Notes: generated by a model not told the origin, from the letters alone. A DNA stretch of 64,000 bases from Photobacterium swingsii (GCF_024346715.1 NZ_AP024853.1:1116001-1180000); one strand, 5' to 3'; counted from the stretch's first letter, positions 7,462-16,846 are shown. Translations and numbers: made by a program.

Positions 7462-8316
7462 TTATTTATCTTTCGCGACGTTCTCCCATGCCAAAATAGC
7501 CGCTTTTCTGTTAGGTCGCCAACGGTAGTTCCCCAGTTCGCCATTACTTTTGATCACCCGATGACACGGGATCAAATAACCAATCGTGTTAGTGGCCAAT
7601 GCCGTTCCGACGGCTCGTGACGCCTTAGGTGAGCCCATTAATTGCGCGACTTGAGAGTAAGACAATCGTTGCCCCGAATGGGTATTGATCATCGCCTCCC
7701 ATACTTTCACTTGGAAGTTCGTGCCTTTCAGCACTAAATGAATTTTGCCTCTTGCCAACTTTTTATCCGGTTCAACAGAAAATATGGTATCGCTATATGC
7801 CTGTGCTTGTTCACTATTAATCTTGAACGTCCCGTTTGGCCATTGGCGGTATAATTCATCAATCATGTTTTTTTCATGGTTATCGGCAAATTGAAGAAAA
7901 CAAATACCACGGTCTGTCCACGCAATCACAGCCTCATCAAAGGGGGTGACGACAACACCATATTGAATACTGACCCCTTGCCCACCTTTTTTAATTTCAC
8001 CCGGTGTCATGGCTTCACACGTCACCATCAAATCATGCAATCGACTGGTACCCGATAGGCCTACTGATTGGCTTGCTTCCATTAAATTTCGGGTTTGTTT
8101 TAATGCATCCAATGCCGCTTGCTTGGTCACAACCTGCAAAAAACGCTTAGGCGAGATCCCCGCCCATTCAGAAAATACCCGTTGTAAATGATGCTCGCTC
8201 ATATGAACAGATTGTGCAATTTCAGCCAAGGTTGGCTGATGTTCAAAATTGCGATGAATAAAGTTTATCGCTTGCTCAACGACATGATAATGACGATGAC
8301 TCTCTGAATTACTCAC
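7462..8316 (-). CDS. Ada-like AraC regulator / O6-alkylguanine-DNA alkyltransferase
   Basis: A 284-residue fusion: an AraC-type HTH domain (residues 1-95; AINFIHRNFEHQPTLAEIAQSVHMSEHHLQRVFSEWAGISPKRFLQ) followed by a methyltransferase domain ending in the active-site IPCHRVI, with acceptor Cys251. This corresponds to E. coli Ada without its N-terminal zinc and methylphosphotriester domain, a common arrangement in marine gammaproteobacteria. It transfers alkyl groups from O6-guanine or O4-thymine to its own cysteine, and the AraC part suggests gene activation. Because the usual N-terminal sensor cysteine is absent, how it would be switched on is unclear. The start overlaps the upstream exporter gene by 8 bp, so the two are probably co-transcribed. 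Confidence 0.92.
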   Translation of the reverse strand: MSNSESHRHYHVVEQAINFIHRNFEHQPTLAEIAQSVHMSEHHLQRVFSEWAGISPKRFLQVVTKQAALDALKQTRNLMEASQSVGLSGTSRLHDLMVTCEAMTPGEIKKGGQGVSIQYGVVVTPFDEAVIAWTDRGICFLQFADNHEKNMIDELYRQWPNGTFKINSEQAQAYSDTIFSVEPDKKLARGKIHLVLKGTNFQVKVWEAMINTHSGQRLSYSQVAQLMGSPKASRAVGTALATNTIGYLIPCHRVIKSNGELGNYRWRPNRKAAILAWENVAKDK

Positions 8317-9196
8317 CTTGTACCGCCTTCTGTTGGAAAAATTGACGTGGTGAAAAGCCCGTCACTAACATAGTGCCTGTAATGACAAAAATTGACCCGA
8401 TAACAGTATTAAAACCAATCGCTTCATCTAAGAAAAGATGTCCCCATAAGATACCAAAAACAGGGATAAGAAATGTTACCGACAACGCAGAGGATGGTCC
8501 TAAATCACTGACTAAACGGAAATACAATAAATACGCTAACCCCGTACAAACCACGCCCAATAAAATAACCGCCATCGCAATTTCTGACGTTGGCGCTTCT
8601 CGGGCTGGTAAGAAGAAAATGAGCGGTAATACCAGCACCACCGATGCCCACATACTGCCATGCGCATTATTAAAGGCTTCAACACTTGGTGCATGTTTCG
8701 CGTAGTTAGTGGCAATACCATAACTGACCGCCGCACCGATGGCTGCCATCATAGGAAGAATGGCATTCTCCCCTATGCTCATGGCTTCCCAGCCCACTAA
8801 AACACTGACACCAATAACACCAAGTCCAAGCCCCAATAACACAGGTTTGGTAAGTGCTGTACGAGTCCAAATCGCCCCAATAATGGCCCCCCAAATCGGT
8901 GCTGTGGAATTAAATATCGACAAAGTCGACGCATTCAAAGACTGCGCAGCATAAGCAAACAACAAAAAAGGCAAGGCGGTATTAAACAGCCCCAAAGTAA
9001 AATAATGTTTGGCGTTCTCCACCATGTTGAGCTGTTTTTTCAAATAGAAAGCAATAATCAATAATGTCACCGCAGCGAATCCGACACGTGCTTCAATCAG
9101 CACGGCAGGGCCTAAAGGGGTGGCTGAAATGCGCATAAAGAGAAAAGACCCACCCCATATTGCCGCTAACATGATTAATCGAAAAAAGCTGTTCAT
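8309..9196 (-). CDS. EamA-family (DMT) transporter
   Basis: A 295-residue integral membrane protein with about ten predicted helices in two EamA repeats. It opens MNSFFRLIMLAAIWGGSFLFMRI, where the AxxWGxxF signature is typical of drug/metabolite transporters, and the second repeat ends GHLFLDEAIGFNTVIGSIFVITG, the usual LGE-like closing motif. Family members export amino acids or small metabolites; the cargo is unknown. The stop overlaps the start of the alkyltransferase gene, which suggests a joint transcript. Confidence 0.9.
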   Translation of the reverse strand: MNSFFRLIMLAAIWGGSFLFMRISATPLGPAVLIEARVGFAAVTLLIIAFYLKKQLNMVENAKHYFTLGLFNTALPFLLFAYAAQSLNASTLSIFNSTAPIWGAIIGAIWTRTALTKPVLLGLGLGVIGVSVLVGWEAMSIGENAILPMMAAIGAAVSYGIATNYAKHAPSVEAFNNAHGSMWASVVLVLPLIFFLPAREAPTSEIAMAVILLGVVCTGLAYLLYFRLVSDLGPSSALSVTFLIPVFGILWGHLFLDEAIGFNTVIGSIFVITGTMLVTGFSPRQFFQQKAVQGE

Positions 9197-9462
9197 GTGT
9201 ATTTTCCATTCGTAACGTTATCATTAACTGTGAATGAAGCCCTTTCATTCCTCAACCCGATTCTTGCGCAATTGCCTACTCGCCTTATCTTCGTAGCGGC
9301 TCTTTGCGGTGCCTCTTTACAAGAGTCCGTACCACTACAGATAGCTCCCTCAAATTCAAAATAGCTCAAATAATTAAATGCTTTTTTCCATTCACCGAGT
9401 GACTCTTAAAATAAATCCCTTACCCTATAGATAAAACCACTAACAAAAGAGCGGCACTACCA

Positions 9463-10362
9463 ATGAACTCTCTCCATTTGAAAGCGCTACTGTTGGCCAT
9501 CGAAACAGGTTCTATTTCCTCAGCAGCGAGAAAACTGGGGAAAAAGCAACCTCAGGTAAGCCAATGGATTTCAGATTTAGAGATAGATCTTGGAGTAACG
9601 ATTTTTGAGCGGACAGGCAACAAGACACGCTTGAGCATAGAAGGAGAGCGTTTACTGCCTTTTCTCACTCATACCATGAGTCAATTTGATCAATTCGTCC
9701 AACACGCAGAAATGATCGCTCATAATGAACCTACGGTATTGACCATAGGCATCGAGAACTATATCCCTGAGCATGCTTTCACGCAGCCACTGGCACTCGC
9801 ACTCGACCTTCCACATCTCAGTGTTGAAGTTTATCGCGAAGAAAAACATCAACTTGAGGCTGACTTAACCCAAGGCAATACCGACATCATTATCATTAAT
9901 GAATCCGATACACTGCATCATCTCCATTTCGAATACTGCCGCTTAGGTTTTTATAACGAAGTATTAGCCTGTAGTCCCGCTCACCCACTGGCCAGCTTGA
10001 TGTCAGTGACAACCAAGGATTTAAGTCAGTACCGCGAGTTAATTTGGGGGGAGGCAGGCAGCCTACAAGATGATACAAATAGTCATGGGTTTAGCCCACT
10101 CTATAGCGTTTTCTCAGACATTCAGCCCTTAGTTGCTATGTTAAAATACAGCAAAGGCTTTGCCTTCTTACCCGCAGAATGTGTGGCTACCGACATTGAG
10201 CAACACCAATTAACCACTCTCCATTGCGATTTTGAACCCAATAGTATCGATCGCCGCATCGAGCTGTGCTGGCGTAATGGACTGACCCACTCTCATCATG
10301 GCGCCAAGGTGATTGATGCGTTTAAACATCACCACCAGCTTGCTGATAACACGACTGTATAA
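9463..10362 (+). CDS. LysR-family transcriptional regulator
   Basis: A 299-residue protein with an N-terminal HTH (LKALLLAIETGSISSAARKLGKKQPQVSQWISDLEIDLGVTIFERTGNKTRLSIEGERLLPF) and a LysR effector domain. The HTH is clear. The effector part is diverged but shows VLTIGIEN at the domain start and ADLTQGNTDIIII, then GFAFLP near the end. It is divergent from the EamA exporter gene with a 266-bp gap, so control of the exporter/alkyltransferase pair is possible. The gap holds nothing recognisable beyond the promoters. The effector is unknown. Confidence 0.87.
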   Translation: MNSLHLKALLLAIETGSISSAARKLGKKQPQVSQWISDLEIDLGVTIFERTGNKTRLSIEGERLLPFLTHTMSQFDQFVQHAEMIAHNEPTVLTIGIENYIPEHAFTQPLALALDLPHLSVEVYREEKHQLEADLTQGNTDIIIINESDTLHHLHFEYCRLGFYNEVLACSPAHPLASLMSVTTKDLSQYRELIWGEAGSLQDDTNSHGFSPLYSVFSDIQPLVAMLKYSKGFAFLPAECVATDIEQHQLTTLHCDFEPNSIDRRIELCWRNGLTHSHHGAKVIDAFKHHHQLADNTTV

Positions 10363-10522
10363 GCTTAAAATTATTACGCATACACTAAAACGCATATTGG
10401 GGATTTGCTCGCACCGACCACCAAATGCGAATAATTATTTTTCAGTTTTATTCTTGCTTCTGTAGTACCTAGCATGATGAATCAAGTAGTATCTAACCAT
10501 CATCAGTTATGTTGTCAGTACC

Positions 10523-11833
10523 ATGGAAAAGATAGACGCTCAAAACTCACCACAAGAAGACACACTCACGCGGCTTAAAAAAGCATTTATCACTGGCATT
10601 TTTGCAACGCTCGCCAGTATATCCATTGGGTTTATCTTCAAAATTTGGCTAGCGCAGTGGGTCGCTAAAGAAGATCTGGCACTATTTCATAGTGTGGTGG
10701 ATATCATTTCTTTGTCACTGATCCTAATGACAGGCTTTCGCTCATCCATGGTCGTCAGCTACAGCCAAACAAAGAATGATCGCGATATCATCAATATTTT
10801 CCGATTTAGTTTGATCATTATGGTCTTAATTACTTGGGGGCTGGTCATTCCCTATATCAAGCATGAACTGAATATCAACGTTAGCTATTATCAGTTGGTT
10901 GGGATCATATTCAGTATGGGGCTCAAGGTGTATTTCACCAACCTTGTTGCCATGTATCGGCTTTACAGTATTTCAAACAAAGTGACTTGGCTAGATCCAT
11001 TAGCGAATGCCGTACTTTTCCTATTCTGCTTCTATGTGATCGAATTACCCCCTCTTTCATCACTGTTCTATAGCATGACGTTATCCTCCCTTGCCGTCGC
11101 AGGGTTTATGTATATTCGTCGCCGAAAAGAGATAGCAACCAAGCCACTTTCAACCGTTCAACTAGATCCAACACTGATCAATTATGTTAAGAAGAGCTTT
11201 ACAGCCTCACTGGAAGCAGGGGCGAGCATCTTAATGATATATATCACGGTACTACTTACCATTAGCCATTTCAGTATTGATGAACTCGGTGATTTTCAGG
11301 TCGTGGTTCGCCCTATTTTTACCTATATGACCATGTTGTTTGTCTTCCCTATTTACCGCTTTGTCTTACCGGAACTTGCTGTATGCGTACGTAAAAAACA
11401 GCATGAACAAATAAAGTTAATCCGTCGTTGGGTTTTTAAGCTCTCTTTTATCGTCTCCGCGCTCTTTTTTTGCATCATGCTAATGTGGGCGAAACCGATT
11501 GTACTTTGGGTATTTCCTGCAGAGTACGAGGGAGCTATTCCAGTATTATTCCACTTCTCTATTTTCTTTATTTTCATGATGCTCAATGCCTACCAACTGG
11601 CTTATATTAAAGCACATGGGCACTTTACACAGAGCCTCGTTATTCGCTTAAGTGGTATTGTCAGCTTAGTCATTGGCTATTACGGTTTATCGCTATTTAC
11701 CAATAATGTGGTGGCTATCATTGCTGCATTAGGACTGGGGTATATGATGATGTTTATCTTATCAACCCTTGCTGAACGTCAAATATTATGTCAACAGCAA
11801 ACGGTAGAGGAAAAGTGCATTGACGTTAACTAA
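10523..11833 (+). CDS. Polysaccharide flippase-like membrane protein (MATE/Wzx superfamily)
   Basis: A 436-residue protein with about 12 hydrophobic helices spread along its length. The N-terminal helix FITGIFATLASISIGFIFKIWLAQWVAKEDLALFHSV resembles the start of oligosaccharide flippases (PST family: an amphipathic entry followed by WxxxxLGxxxFG-like motifs). Charged loops such as RRRKEIATKP separate the halves. Such proteins move lipid-linked glycans or lipids across the inner membrane. No glycosyltransferase or polymerase gene is nearby, which is unusual for a Wzx. It overlaps the following ligase-like gene by 14 bp, a strong sign of co-expression. A clear ribosome site is not visible. Confidence 0.75.
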   Translation: MEKIDAQNSPQEDTLTRLKKAFITGIFATLASISIGFIFKIWLAQWVAKEDLALFHSVVDIISLSLILMTGFRSSMVVSYSQTKNDRDIINIFRFSLIIMVLITWGLVIPYIKHELNINVSYYQLVGIIFSMGLKVYFTNLVAMYRLYSISNKVTWLDPLANAVLFLFCFYVIELPPLSSLFYSMTLSSLAVAGFMYIRRRKEIATKPLSTVQLDPTLINYVKKSFTASLEAGASILMIYITVLLTISHFSIDELGDFQVVVRPIFTYMTMLFVFPIYRFVLPELAVCVRKKQHEQIKLIRRWVFKLSFIVSALFFCIMLMWAKPIVLWVFPAEYEGAIPVLFHFSIFFIFMMLNAYQLAYIKAHGHFTQSLVIRLSGIVSLVIGYYGLSLFTNNVVAIIAALGLGYMMMFILSTLAERQILCQQQTVEEKCIDVN

Positions 11834-12521
11834 CAAACTCGTACGCTATCCACATATTGATGCTGACCGCGCTTTTGAAAAAGAAGATGAATTATTGCAG
11901 CAAATACAGGCAGGTGAGATTGCGCAGGCCTTGATGCTTTGGCAAGCAAAAACGCCCACACTTGTTTTACCCGCGGGAAATAAATGGCCAGTTACAGAGC
12001 AATCTAAACAAAGCTTAGCGGCACAAGGTTGGCAACTCACATCACGCAAAACAGGTGGCGCGCCAGTTCCCCAATTGCCGGGGATCATTAACCTGTCGCA
12101 CATTTATCATTGGCCCGGCAAAGAGCCTTACAATATTCAGAAAGCTTACTTGCAGTTGTGTCATGTTCTAAGCCTGTTTTTTGAAGGGCTTGGTGTCGAC
12201 GTAGATATTCACGCCACGCCGGGTTCGTACTGTGATGGTGACTACAACCTCAATATCAATAAACAAAAGGTAGTAGGAACCGCCCAGCGTGTTTTACTCA
12301 AAAAAGGCGGTGGCCAGATTGTGCTGTCTCAAGCCTGTATCCTGCTCGATGTCGACCTAGAAGACATTGTTACCCCCGTGAACTTTTATAACCAAGTTTG
12401 CGGGAATTCAACCGTGATTGATGCGAAAGTGCATACGCCTTTGTACGCACATTTACCAACACTTCCCAGTGTTGATTCACTATTTCAACAGCTAAGCCAA
12501 GCCTTCATCAGGCATGCCTGA
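11820..12521 (+). CDS. Lipoate-protein ligase A-like protein
   Basis: A 233-residue protein of the biotin/lipoyl ligase fold. It shows the lipoyl-AMP loop analogue SRKTGGAPVPQLPGIINLS (RRTGGG-V in LplA) and NINKQKVVGTAQRVLLKKGG, where the lysine before VVGTAQ corresponds to the catalytic lysine of the family (K-x-x-G-x-A). It is shorter than E. coli LplA (about 338), lacking the C-terminal accessory domain. It could ligate lipoate or octanoate, or act as an amidotransferase. The start is a TTG at 11820 inside the flippase gene, with GAGG upstream; no better in-frame start exists. Coupling to a membrane flippase gene is odd and unexplained. Confidence 0.78.
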   Translation: MTLTNKLVRYPHIDADRAFEKEDELLQQIQAGEIAQALMLWQAKTPTLVLPAGNKWPVTEQSKQSLAAQGWQLTSRKTGGAPVPQLPGIINLSHIYHWPGKEPYNIQKAYLQLCHVLSLFFEGLGVDVDIHATPGSYCDGDYNLNINKQKVVGTAQRVLLKKGGGQIVLSQACILLDVDLEDIVTPVNFYNQVCGNSTVIDAKVHTPLYAHLPTLPSVDSLFQQLSQAFIRHA

Positions 12522-12537
12522 AAACAGGACACGCAAG

Positions 12538-13395
12538 CTAACTCTTCGGAAGGTTCTCCATCGACTCTAGGGCGCGTACTCGACGCTGTTGATTTTCAGA
12601 AAACGTCTGGCGGCGTAACTCGTCAATAGCTATTAACTGCGCATCAGCATCTAGAGTCAGATCCGCAGCAATGTCCGCACGCTGCGCTAAGTAATTGTCC
12701 AGCTTGTGTTGAAAAGCTTTGCGATCAAGACGAAGCTGTTCCAGCCTATCTGCAGCGGCAGTCCCCACTAGAGCTTGTTGCTGCAGGTATCGGTCTTGGT
12801 CATCTAAGGCTTGCGTATCATGAAGTTCTGTTAGCAGGCTGGCATTACGATAGCCTTGCTGTAAATCTGGTGAGAGCTGATCAAGCTCTTGTTGCCACGC
12901 TTGTTGATAAGTCTCTTTATCTTTAAATTGCTCTTTTAATCTCAACTGTGTAAGCGCAAGTTGGCGCATCGCATTTTCATTTGCAAACAAAGTCTGCTGC
13001 TCGGCTATTGAAAAATACCTCAACTGTAAAGCAAGTAACTGATCATCAAGTTGCTGCAAGACGTTCAAATCGAGGCTTTGAAAAGCGCCTGATTCAAGAT
13101 CGGCTAAGGAAGCACGATATTCAATAAAGCGTTTAAATAAATCCTCATCAAGCTGATAACTCTCTGCTTGTTCTTGATTGAAGCGCAAAAAGTTTGCTTG
13201 TAATGTCATCAAGTCTTCCTCACCCAACCCTGCGAGAAAGTAATCAAACGTCTCTCGCGCCGAATCTTTATCGATATTGGTATCTCGTTGCGACTGAACC
13301 TGAACTTCCGTGATTTCAGAAGATGCATCAAGGTTGAAATAGACCGCACAGGCAACTCCAACAATACATAATAGTGACAGTACGGTCTTTTTCAT
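12538..13395 (-). CDS. lifO: Lipase-specific foldase (lipase chaperone)
   Basis: A 285-residue protein anchored by an N-terminal helix (VLSLLCIVGVACAVYFNL), then a periplasmic helical body. The Lif hallmark RETFDYFLAGLGE (RxxFDYxLxxxGE) is present at about residue 48. The long charged helices rich in Q, L, E and D (for example DDQLLALQLRYF) match the extended-helix domain of steric foldases, which wrap around the cognate lipase and help it reach the active fold in the periplasm. It starts 5 bp after the lipase stop, the normal lipase-foldase operon order. Confidence 0.92.
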   Translation of the reverse strand: MKKTVLSLLCIVGVACAVYFNLDASSEITEVQVQSQRDTNIDKDSARETFDYFLAGLGEEDLMTLQANFLRFNQEQAESYQLDEDLFKRFIEYRASLADLESGAFQSLDLNVLQQLDDQLLALQLRYFSIAEQQTLFANENAMRQLALTQLRLKEQFKDKETYQQAWQQELDQLSPDLQQGYRNASLLTELHDTQALDDQDRYLQQQALVGTAAADRLEQLRLDRKAFQHKLDNYLAQRADIAADLTLDADAQLIAIDELRRQTFSENQQRRVRALESMENLPKS

Positions 13396-13400
13396 TGTGA

Positions 13401-14342
13401 TTAGAGCCCCTGAAGTTGTAAGCGGTTAGCGTGCTGGCGATACAAAGTCGTTGGTGCTGTCTCGAACAAATGGGTAACACCCAATAAGCCGTTTATTTCA
13501 TCAAGGTGATTCATTTTATAATCGTTACGAATCACTTTTCCTAGATGCGTACTACACTGCCCAACAAGACCATCATTAGGTTCATCAAACGCTAAACCTA
13601 GCACTACCATAGCCGCATCAGTTGGATCTAGTGCATTGGTGAAGTTACGAGTACCCGTCCACGAATAATAATAAACACCATTAGACGCAACATAATCTCC
13701 CTCACCACACTCGGTTAATGGCACGCCTTCAGGGTATTTCTGGTTGAATTTCAACGAACCTTCTGTCGTTAATGCGGCTAATGAGGCAAGAGGATCTTGC
13801 GGTAAATCCCCTCCACCCGAAAGCAAGTTAATCAGCGACACTAACCCTTCAGCTAATTTCACGGCTACACCTTCCGAAATAGAACCTTCGGGAATAGTTC
13901 CTCGCGCTATATCCGCAATACGTGAGCCTTTATTGACGCCGCCAATACTTGTTACCGATGCTACGAGTTCAGGTGATACAGACGCAACATAACGCGCTGT
14001 CGGCCCGCCATGACTATGCCCAATTAAATTGACTTTCTCCGCCCCTGTTATTGCGAGTACATTTTGCACTTGCGCCAATAATTGCTCGCCACGCAATTCC
14101 GTACTATTCGTTGCCGAAATTTGTGCGACATAAACTTTTGCGCCGCTTTTGCTTAAGGCCTGAGGAATGCCATAAAAATAATCAATACCAGCAAGGGTAT
14201 CGAAACCAAATAAACCATGTACCAATACAATGGGATATTTAGTTTCGGTATAACCTTTTTGGCTGGCTGCCGTAGCACTGCTACTTGCGTAGCTTGATAT
14301 TGATAATATGCAAAGAATGAAGGTAATTAATAAACGTTTCAC
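13401..14342 (-). CDS. lipA: Secreted triacylglycerol lipase (family I, foldase-dependent)
   Basis: The alpha/beta hydrolase has the oxyanion loop YPIVLVHGLFGFDTL, nucleophile elbow GHSHGG (catalytic Ser), the acid in PNDGLVGQCS and the His in MNHLDEINGL, all matching Pseudomonas/Burkholderia family I lipases. Two cysteines (ECGEGD and GQCSTH) can form the known disulfide. A longer open frame extends upstream, but a GTG at 14342 is the likely start: GGGAGAG lies five bases before it and the product begins with a proper signal peptide (VKRLLITFILCILSISSYA). That gives 313 residues, the usual length. It should be exported by Sec, folded with the adjacent foldase and released by type II secretion. 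Confidence 0.93.
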   Translation of the reverse strand: MKRLLITFILCILSISSYASSSATAASQKGYTETKYPIVLVHGLFGFDTLAGIDYFYGIPQALSKSGAKVYVAQISATNSTELRGEQLLAQVQNVLAITGAEKVNLIGHSHGGPTARYVASVSPELVASVTSIGGVNKGSRIADIARGTIPEGSISEGVAVKLAEGLVSLINLLSGGGDLPQDPLASLAALTTEGSLKFNQKYPEGVPLTECGEGDYVASNGVYYYSWTGTRNFTNALDPTDAAMVVLGLAFDEPNDGLVGQCSTHLGKVIRNDYKMNHLDEINGLLGVTHLFETAPTTLYRQHANRLQLQGL

Positions 14343-14524
14343 TTTTACTCTCCCTGTAAGAGATCCGATGAGTAAAATAACGTTAGCATGTGATTTGATG
14401 CATATATGATTAAGTGACATAAATGTGATCAAACAAATACTTTTAATGCGTAACTGCTGTGCCACTAACAATATGACAATAGATACTTGCTATTAAATAA
14501 TCACTTCATTGAATAGGTATTATT

Positions 14525-14998
14525 TTAATAATACATGAACTCTTCTCGTTCATGGGGAGGGAGGTAGCGAATAGCTTTGTCGTCATCCGATCCGGTACAT
14601 TTTAAATCAGCCAACACATCGTCATCCTTTATTACGTAAACACCCGCAACTTCAATTTTTTCTCGCTTCCCCAACTCTTCATCTATCCATTCGCCATTCA
14701 TGATTCCTGAATATATGACATATTTATAAGCGTTATTTTTAAATGTTAAATGTCCCTCCCCACCACCACTATAGCTGGTTGCACTAAAGTGAACTGGTGA
14801 AACTAAAGTTAACTCTATGGCACCTAATTTTCCATAGCGATAAATCAATTGATCATTCTTAGCTGCACACACTGAAACGGTTTTACTTTTGATGCGACAA
14901 GAAAAAGATTCAATCTCTCCAGTGCGACACAAGCTTGAAGCCCAACTATTAGTCGTACAAAGTACAAATGACAGCGCTAACAATCCTTTATTACTCAT
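14525..14998 (-). CDS. Small exported protein of unknown function
   Basis: A 157-residue protein with a signal peptide (MSNKGLLALSFVLCTTNSWA). The mature part begins SSLCRTGEIESFSCRIKSKTVSVCAAK, with three cysteines close together and a fourth later (LKCTGSDDD), so disulfides are likely. The sequence is rich in beta-type stretches and ends PHEREEFMYY. I do not recognise a named family; a CRTGE-FSC-KTVSVC pattern recurs in small periplasmic proteins of gammaproteobacteria, to my knowledge without known function. It stands alone, 180 bp upstream of the lipase start. Confidence 0.75.
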   Translation of the reverse strand: MSNKGLLALSFVLCTTNSWASSLCRTGEIESFSCRIKSKTVSVCAAKNDQLIYRYGKLGAIELTLVSPVHFSATSYSGGGEGHLTFKNNAYKYVIYSGIMNGEWIDEELGKREKIEVAGVYVIKDDDVLADLKCTGSDDDKAIRYLPPHEREEFMYY

Positions 14999-15118
14999 TA
15001 CTCACCACAAACAATTAATATCTTTAACAAACGTACAGTGTTTATATAGTAATTCTAAGAATAGATGCAACTATTGACTTCTAGCATCATGAGATCATGT
15101 ATTTTCAACAAAAACGTT

Positions 15119-15142
15119 AAGTCGGCCAACCATGGCCGACTT
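15119..15142. terminator. Hairpin terminator downstream of the small barrel gene
   Basis: AAGTCGGCCA and TGGCCGACTT form a perfect 10-bp stem with loop ACCA. T-rich tails follow on both strands (TTTT on plus; AACGTTTTTG on minus). It lies 24 bp beyond the 15166-15825 gene stop. Confidence 0.75.
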
Positions 15143-15165
15143 TTAGCTAGAATAGAAATTAGAAA

Positions 15166-15825
15166 TTAGAAATTATAGCTTGCCCCGAGCTTAGCATAAG
15201 TTTCATAACCTTTTGTTACTTGTGAATATTCACTTGAAAGTTCCACAAACGGCATAAAATCATATTCAGTCATTGTTACGCGAGCTTCTAAGTTTACCCA
15301 CTGATCCTTGTGTAAATTCTTGCCTAGGGTGTTATTCATTTCTTTTACACCGATAACTTTTGCTTGAGCATAGAATGCATCAAGTTGCTTACCTGCATAA
15401 TAATCTAAACGAATCTGTTTCGAGCGCTCATTATTTGTTTTTTCAATTTCAATATCTGCTCGAACACGGAAACCATTATCAAACAAACCATTAAACGGGC
15501 TACCTGATACCGTTAAACCGCCTTTAACAACATTAACAGCATTGTTTTTCTGCTCATATTCAAGTTCAGGAGTAAACTGAACTAAGCCATCTTTATTAAA
15601 CTGGTAGCTTAGATTGGTTTCGGTACTTTGGGATAGACTTTTGAAAGAGGCATTAAAACCATCATAACCCACACCAACTTTATACCCCGTCACAGCAGGT
15701 TCAGCTAAACCGCTTGTATTAAACTTATGGTCAAACTCTAATAATCCACTTAATTTATTATCAGCTAAAACACTACCAGAAAATATAGCCGCTACAATAA
15801 GCAATACTGATTTAGATTTATTCAT
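15166..15825 (-). CDS. Small outer-membrane beta-barrel protein (KdgM/OmpL-like)
   Basis: A 219-residue precursor with a signal peptide ending SGSVLA and a mature chain of alternating amphipathic strands, ending in ASYNF; a C-terminal aromatic residue is the outer-membrane barrel assembly signal. The length fits a 12-strand barrel of the KdgM/NanC oligosaccharide porin type. The mid-region (VEKTNNERSKQIRLDYYAGKQ and KDQWVNLEARVTMTEYDFMPFVELSSEY) resembles that family's strand pattern, but the match is by shape rather than clear motif. The gene is monocistronic with its own terminator. The substrate is unknown. Confidence 0.72.
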   Translation of the reverse strand: MNKSKSVLLIVAAIFSGSVLADNKLSGLLEFDHKFNTSGLAEPAVTGYKVGVGYDGFNASFKSLSQSTETNLSYQFNKDGLVQFTPELEYEQKNNAVNVVKGGLTVSGSPFNGLFDNGFRVRADIEIEKTNNERSKQIRLDYYAGKQLDAFYAQAKVIGVKEMNNTLGKNLHKDQWVNLEARVTMTEYDFMPFVELSSEYSQVTKGYETYAKLGASYNF

Positions 15826-16182
15826 ATACCCTACAAATTTATTTTAACTCAACAGCAAATAACACCTATGCTTACACAGCGTAAATACAGTGCTTGGTAT
15901 TCGCCTCAATAGCCCTAAATTATGCATAATGATTTTTAAATACGTAAATAAGAACCTATAAGTAAGGCTAATAGCCCTTATTTAGGATCACTCTGCTACT
16001 GCTACCACTTATAATGTACTGCCGCGCTTAATCAAAATTAACGTGATTGCACTCTATGTTAAGTCTGACTAATAGGTCCTATTTCGCCCTTCTTTATTTC
16101 ATTGGGTAATATTTAATCTATATAGCAGAGAGCTATTTTTTGTATAGGAGTAAATCTTCACTCAAATTAGATTAAGGTATCT
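15826..16182. other. Gene-free stretch with divergent promoters and a 13-base palindrome
   Basis: No convincing ORF. It contains AATAGGTCCTATT at 16071-16083, a perfect 13-base palindrome with a central T about 100 bp upstream of the zinc-ribbon gene. It also holds an imperfect hairpin around 15960-15985 built on GGCT/AGCC. The palindrome could be an operator for either flanking gene. Confidence 0.4.
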
Positions 16183-16719
16183 ATGGATTTTTCACGTCAA
16201 CTCGAAATTGCAATGCAAGAATATGGAAATGGATGGTCTAAGCGTTGGCCTGAATGGGCCACTGGCAATGGGAAAGTAAAAGCATGTACACCCATACGCA
16301 TGAAGCGTGAAATTCATGACTTTCGACTAAAAGAACGCAAAATAATACGTCTAGGGTCGTTTGTAGGCGGTGATGAGAAAACGAAACATCAGTGTCTTAT
16401 TTGTGATCATGAGTTTTTAACCAAGCCCAATAATATCACCAGCGGTGGACACGGTTGTCCACGGTGTGCTCGACAGCGCAGTAATCGTAGCTGTCGTCAT
16501 AGTCAAGAGCAGTATATAAAAAACTGTCTAGAACTTTCCGTTCGCCCTCTTGAAGACTACCGAGGTTCTGGCTCTGCCATTTTGCATGAATGCATAAAGT
16601 GTGGTCACCAATGGCGGGTAACAATCGGAAATATCCGACATGCAGGAGGGTGCCCTGGGTGCCGTTCCCAAAGTAAACTAGGTCAAAGTATTTGGAGGAA
16701 ACGCAATTTAGATACTTAA
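16183..16719 (+). CDS. Double zinc-ribbon protein, probable DNA-associated
   Basis: A 178-residue basic protein with two copies of a treble-clef/zinc-ribbon unit: CLICDHEF...GCPRC (about residues 70-98) and CIKCGHQW...GCPGC (about 134-161). Each copy has CxxC, an aromatic, then a G-x-C-P-x-C knuckle 20 or so residues later. Repeats of this kind occur in phage and bacterial proteins associated with homing or HNH endonucleases, but no HNH or GIY-YIG catalytic motif is visible, so enzymatic activity is not claimed. The N-terminal 60 residues are unique and basic. The gene stands alone with a terminator about 130 bp downstream and has the look of an accessory gene. Confidence 0.78.
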   Translation: MDFSRQLEIAMQEYGNGWSKRWPEWATGNGKVKACTPIRMKREIHDFRLKERKIIRLGSFVGGDEKTKHQCLICDHEFLTKPNNITSGGHGCPRCARQRSNRSCRHSQEQYIKNCLELSVRPLEDYRGSGSAILHECIKCGHQWRVTIGNIRHAGGCPGCRSQSKLGQSIWRKRNLDT

Positions 16720-16846
16720 AGAAGCTACCTAGATGACACTTTATAAAGTAAATTGAGTTCTGTCCTATGGACGCAACATGATACATGCTCTAGCACAACA
16801 CTTTGTTAATCATATACTTTTTCATCTTAAATCATGATGAGACCAC

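Noticed and set aside
14343..14471. 43-residue N-terminal extension of the lipase frame
   Set aside because: A GTG at 14342 has an ideal ribosome site and starts directly with the signal peptide.
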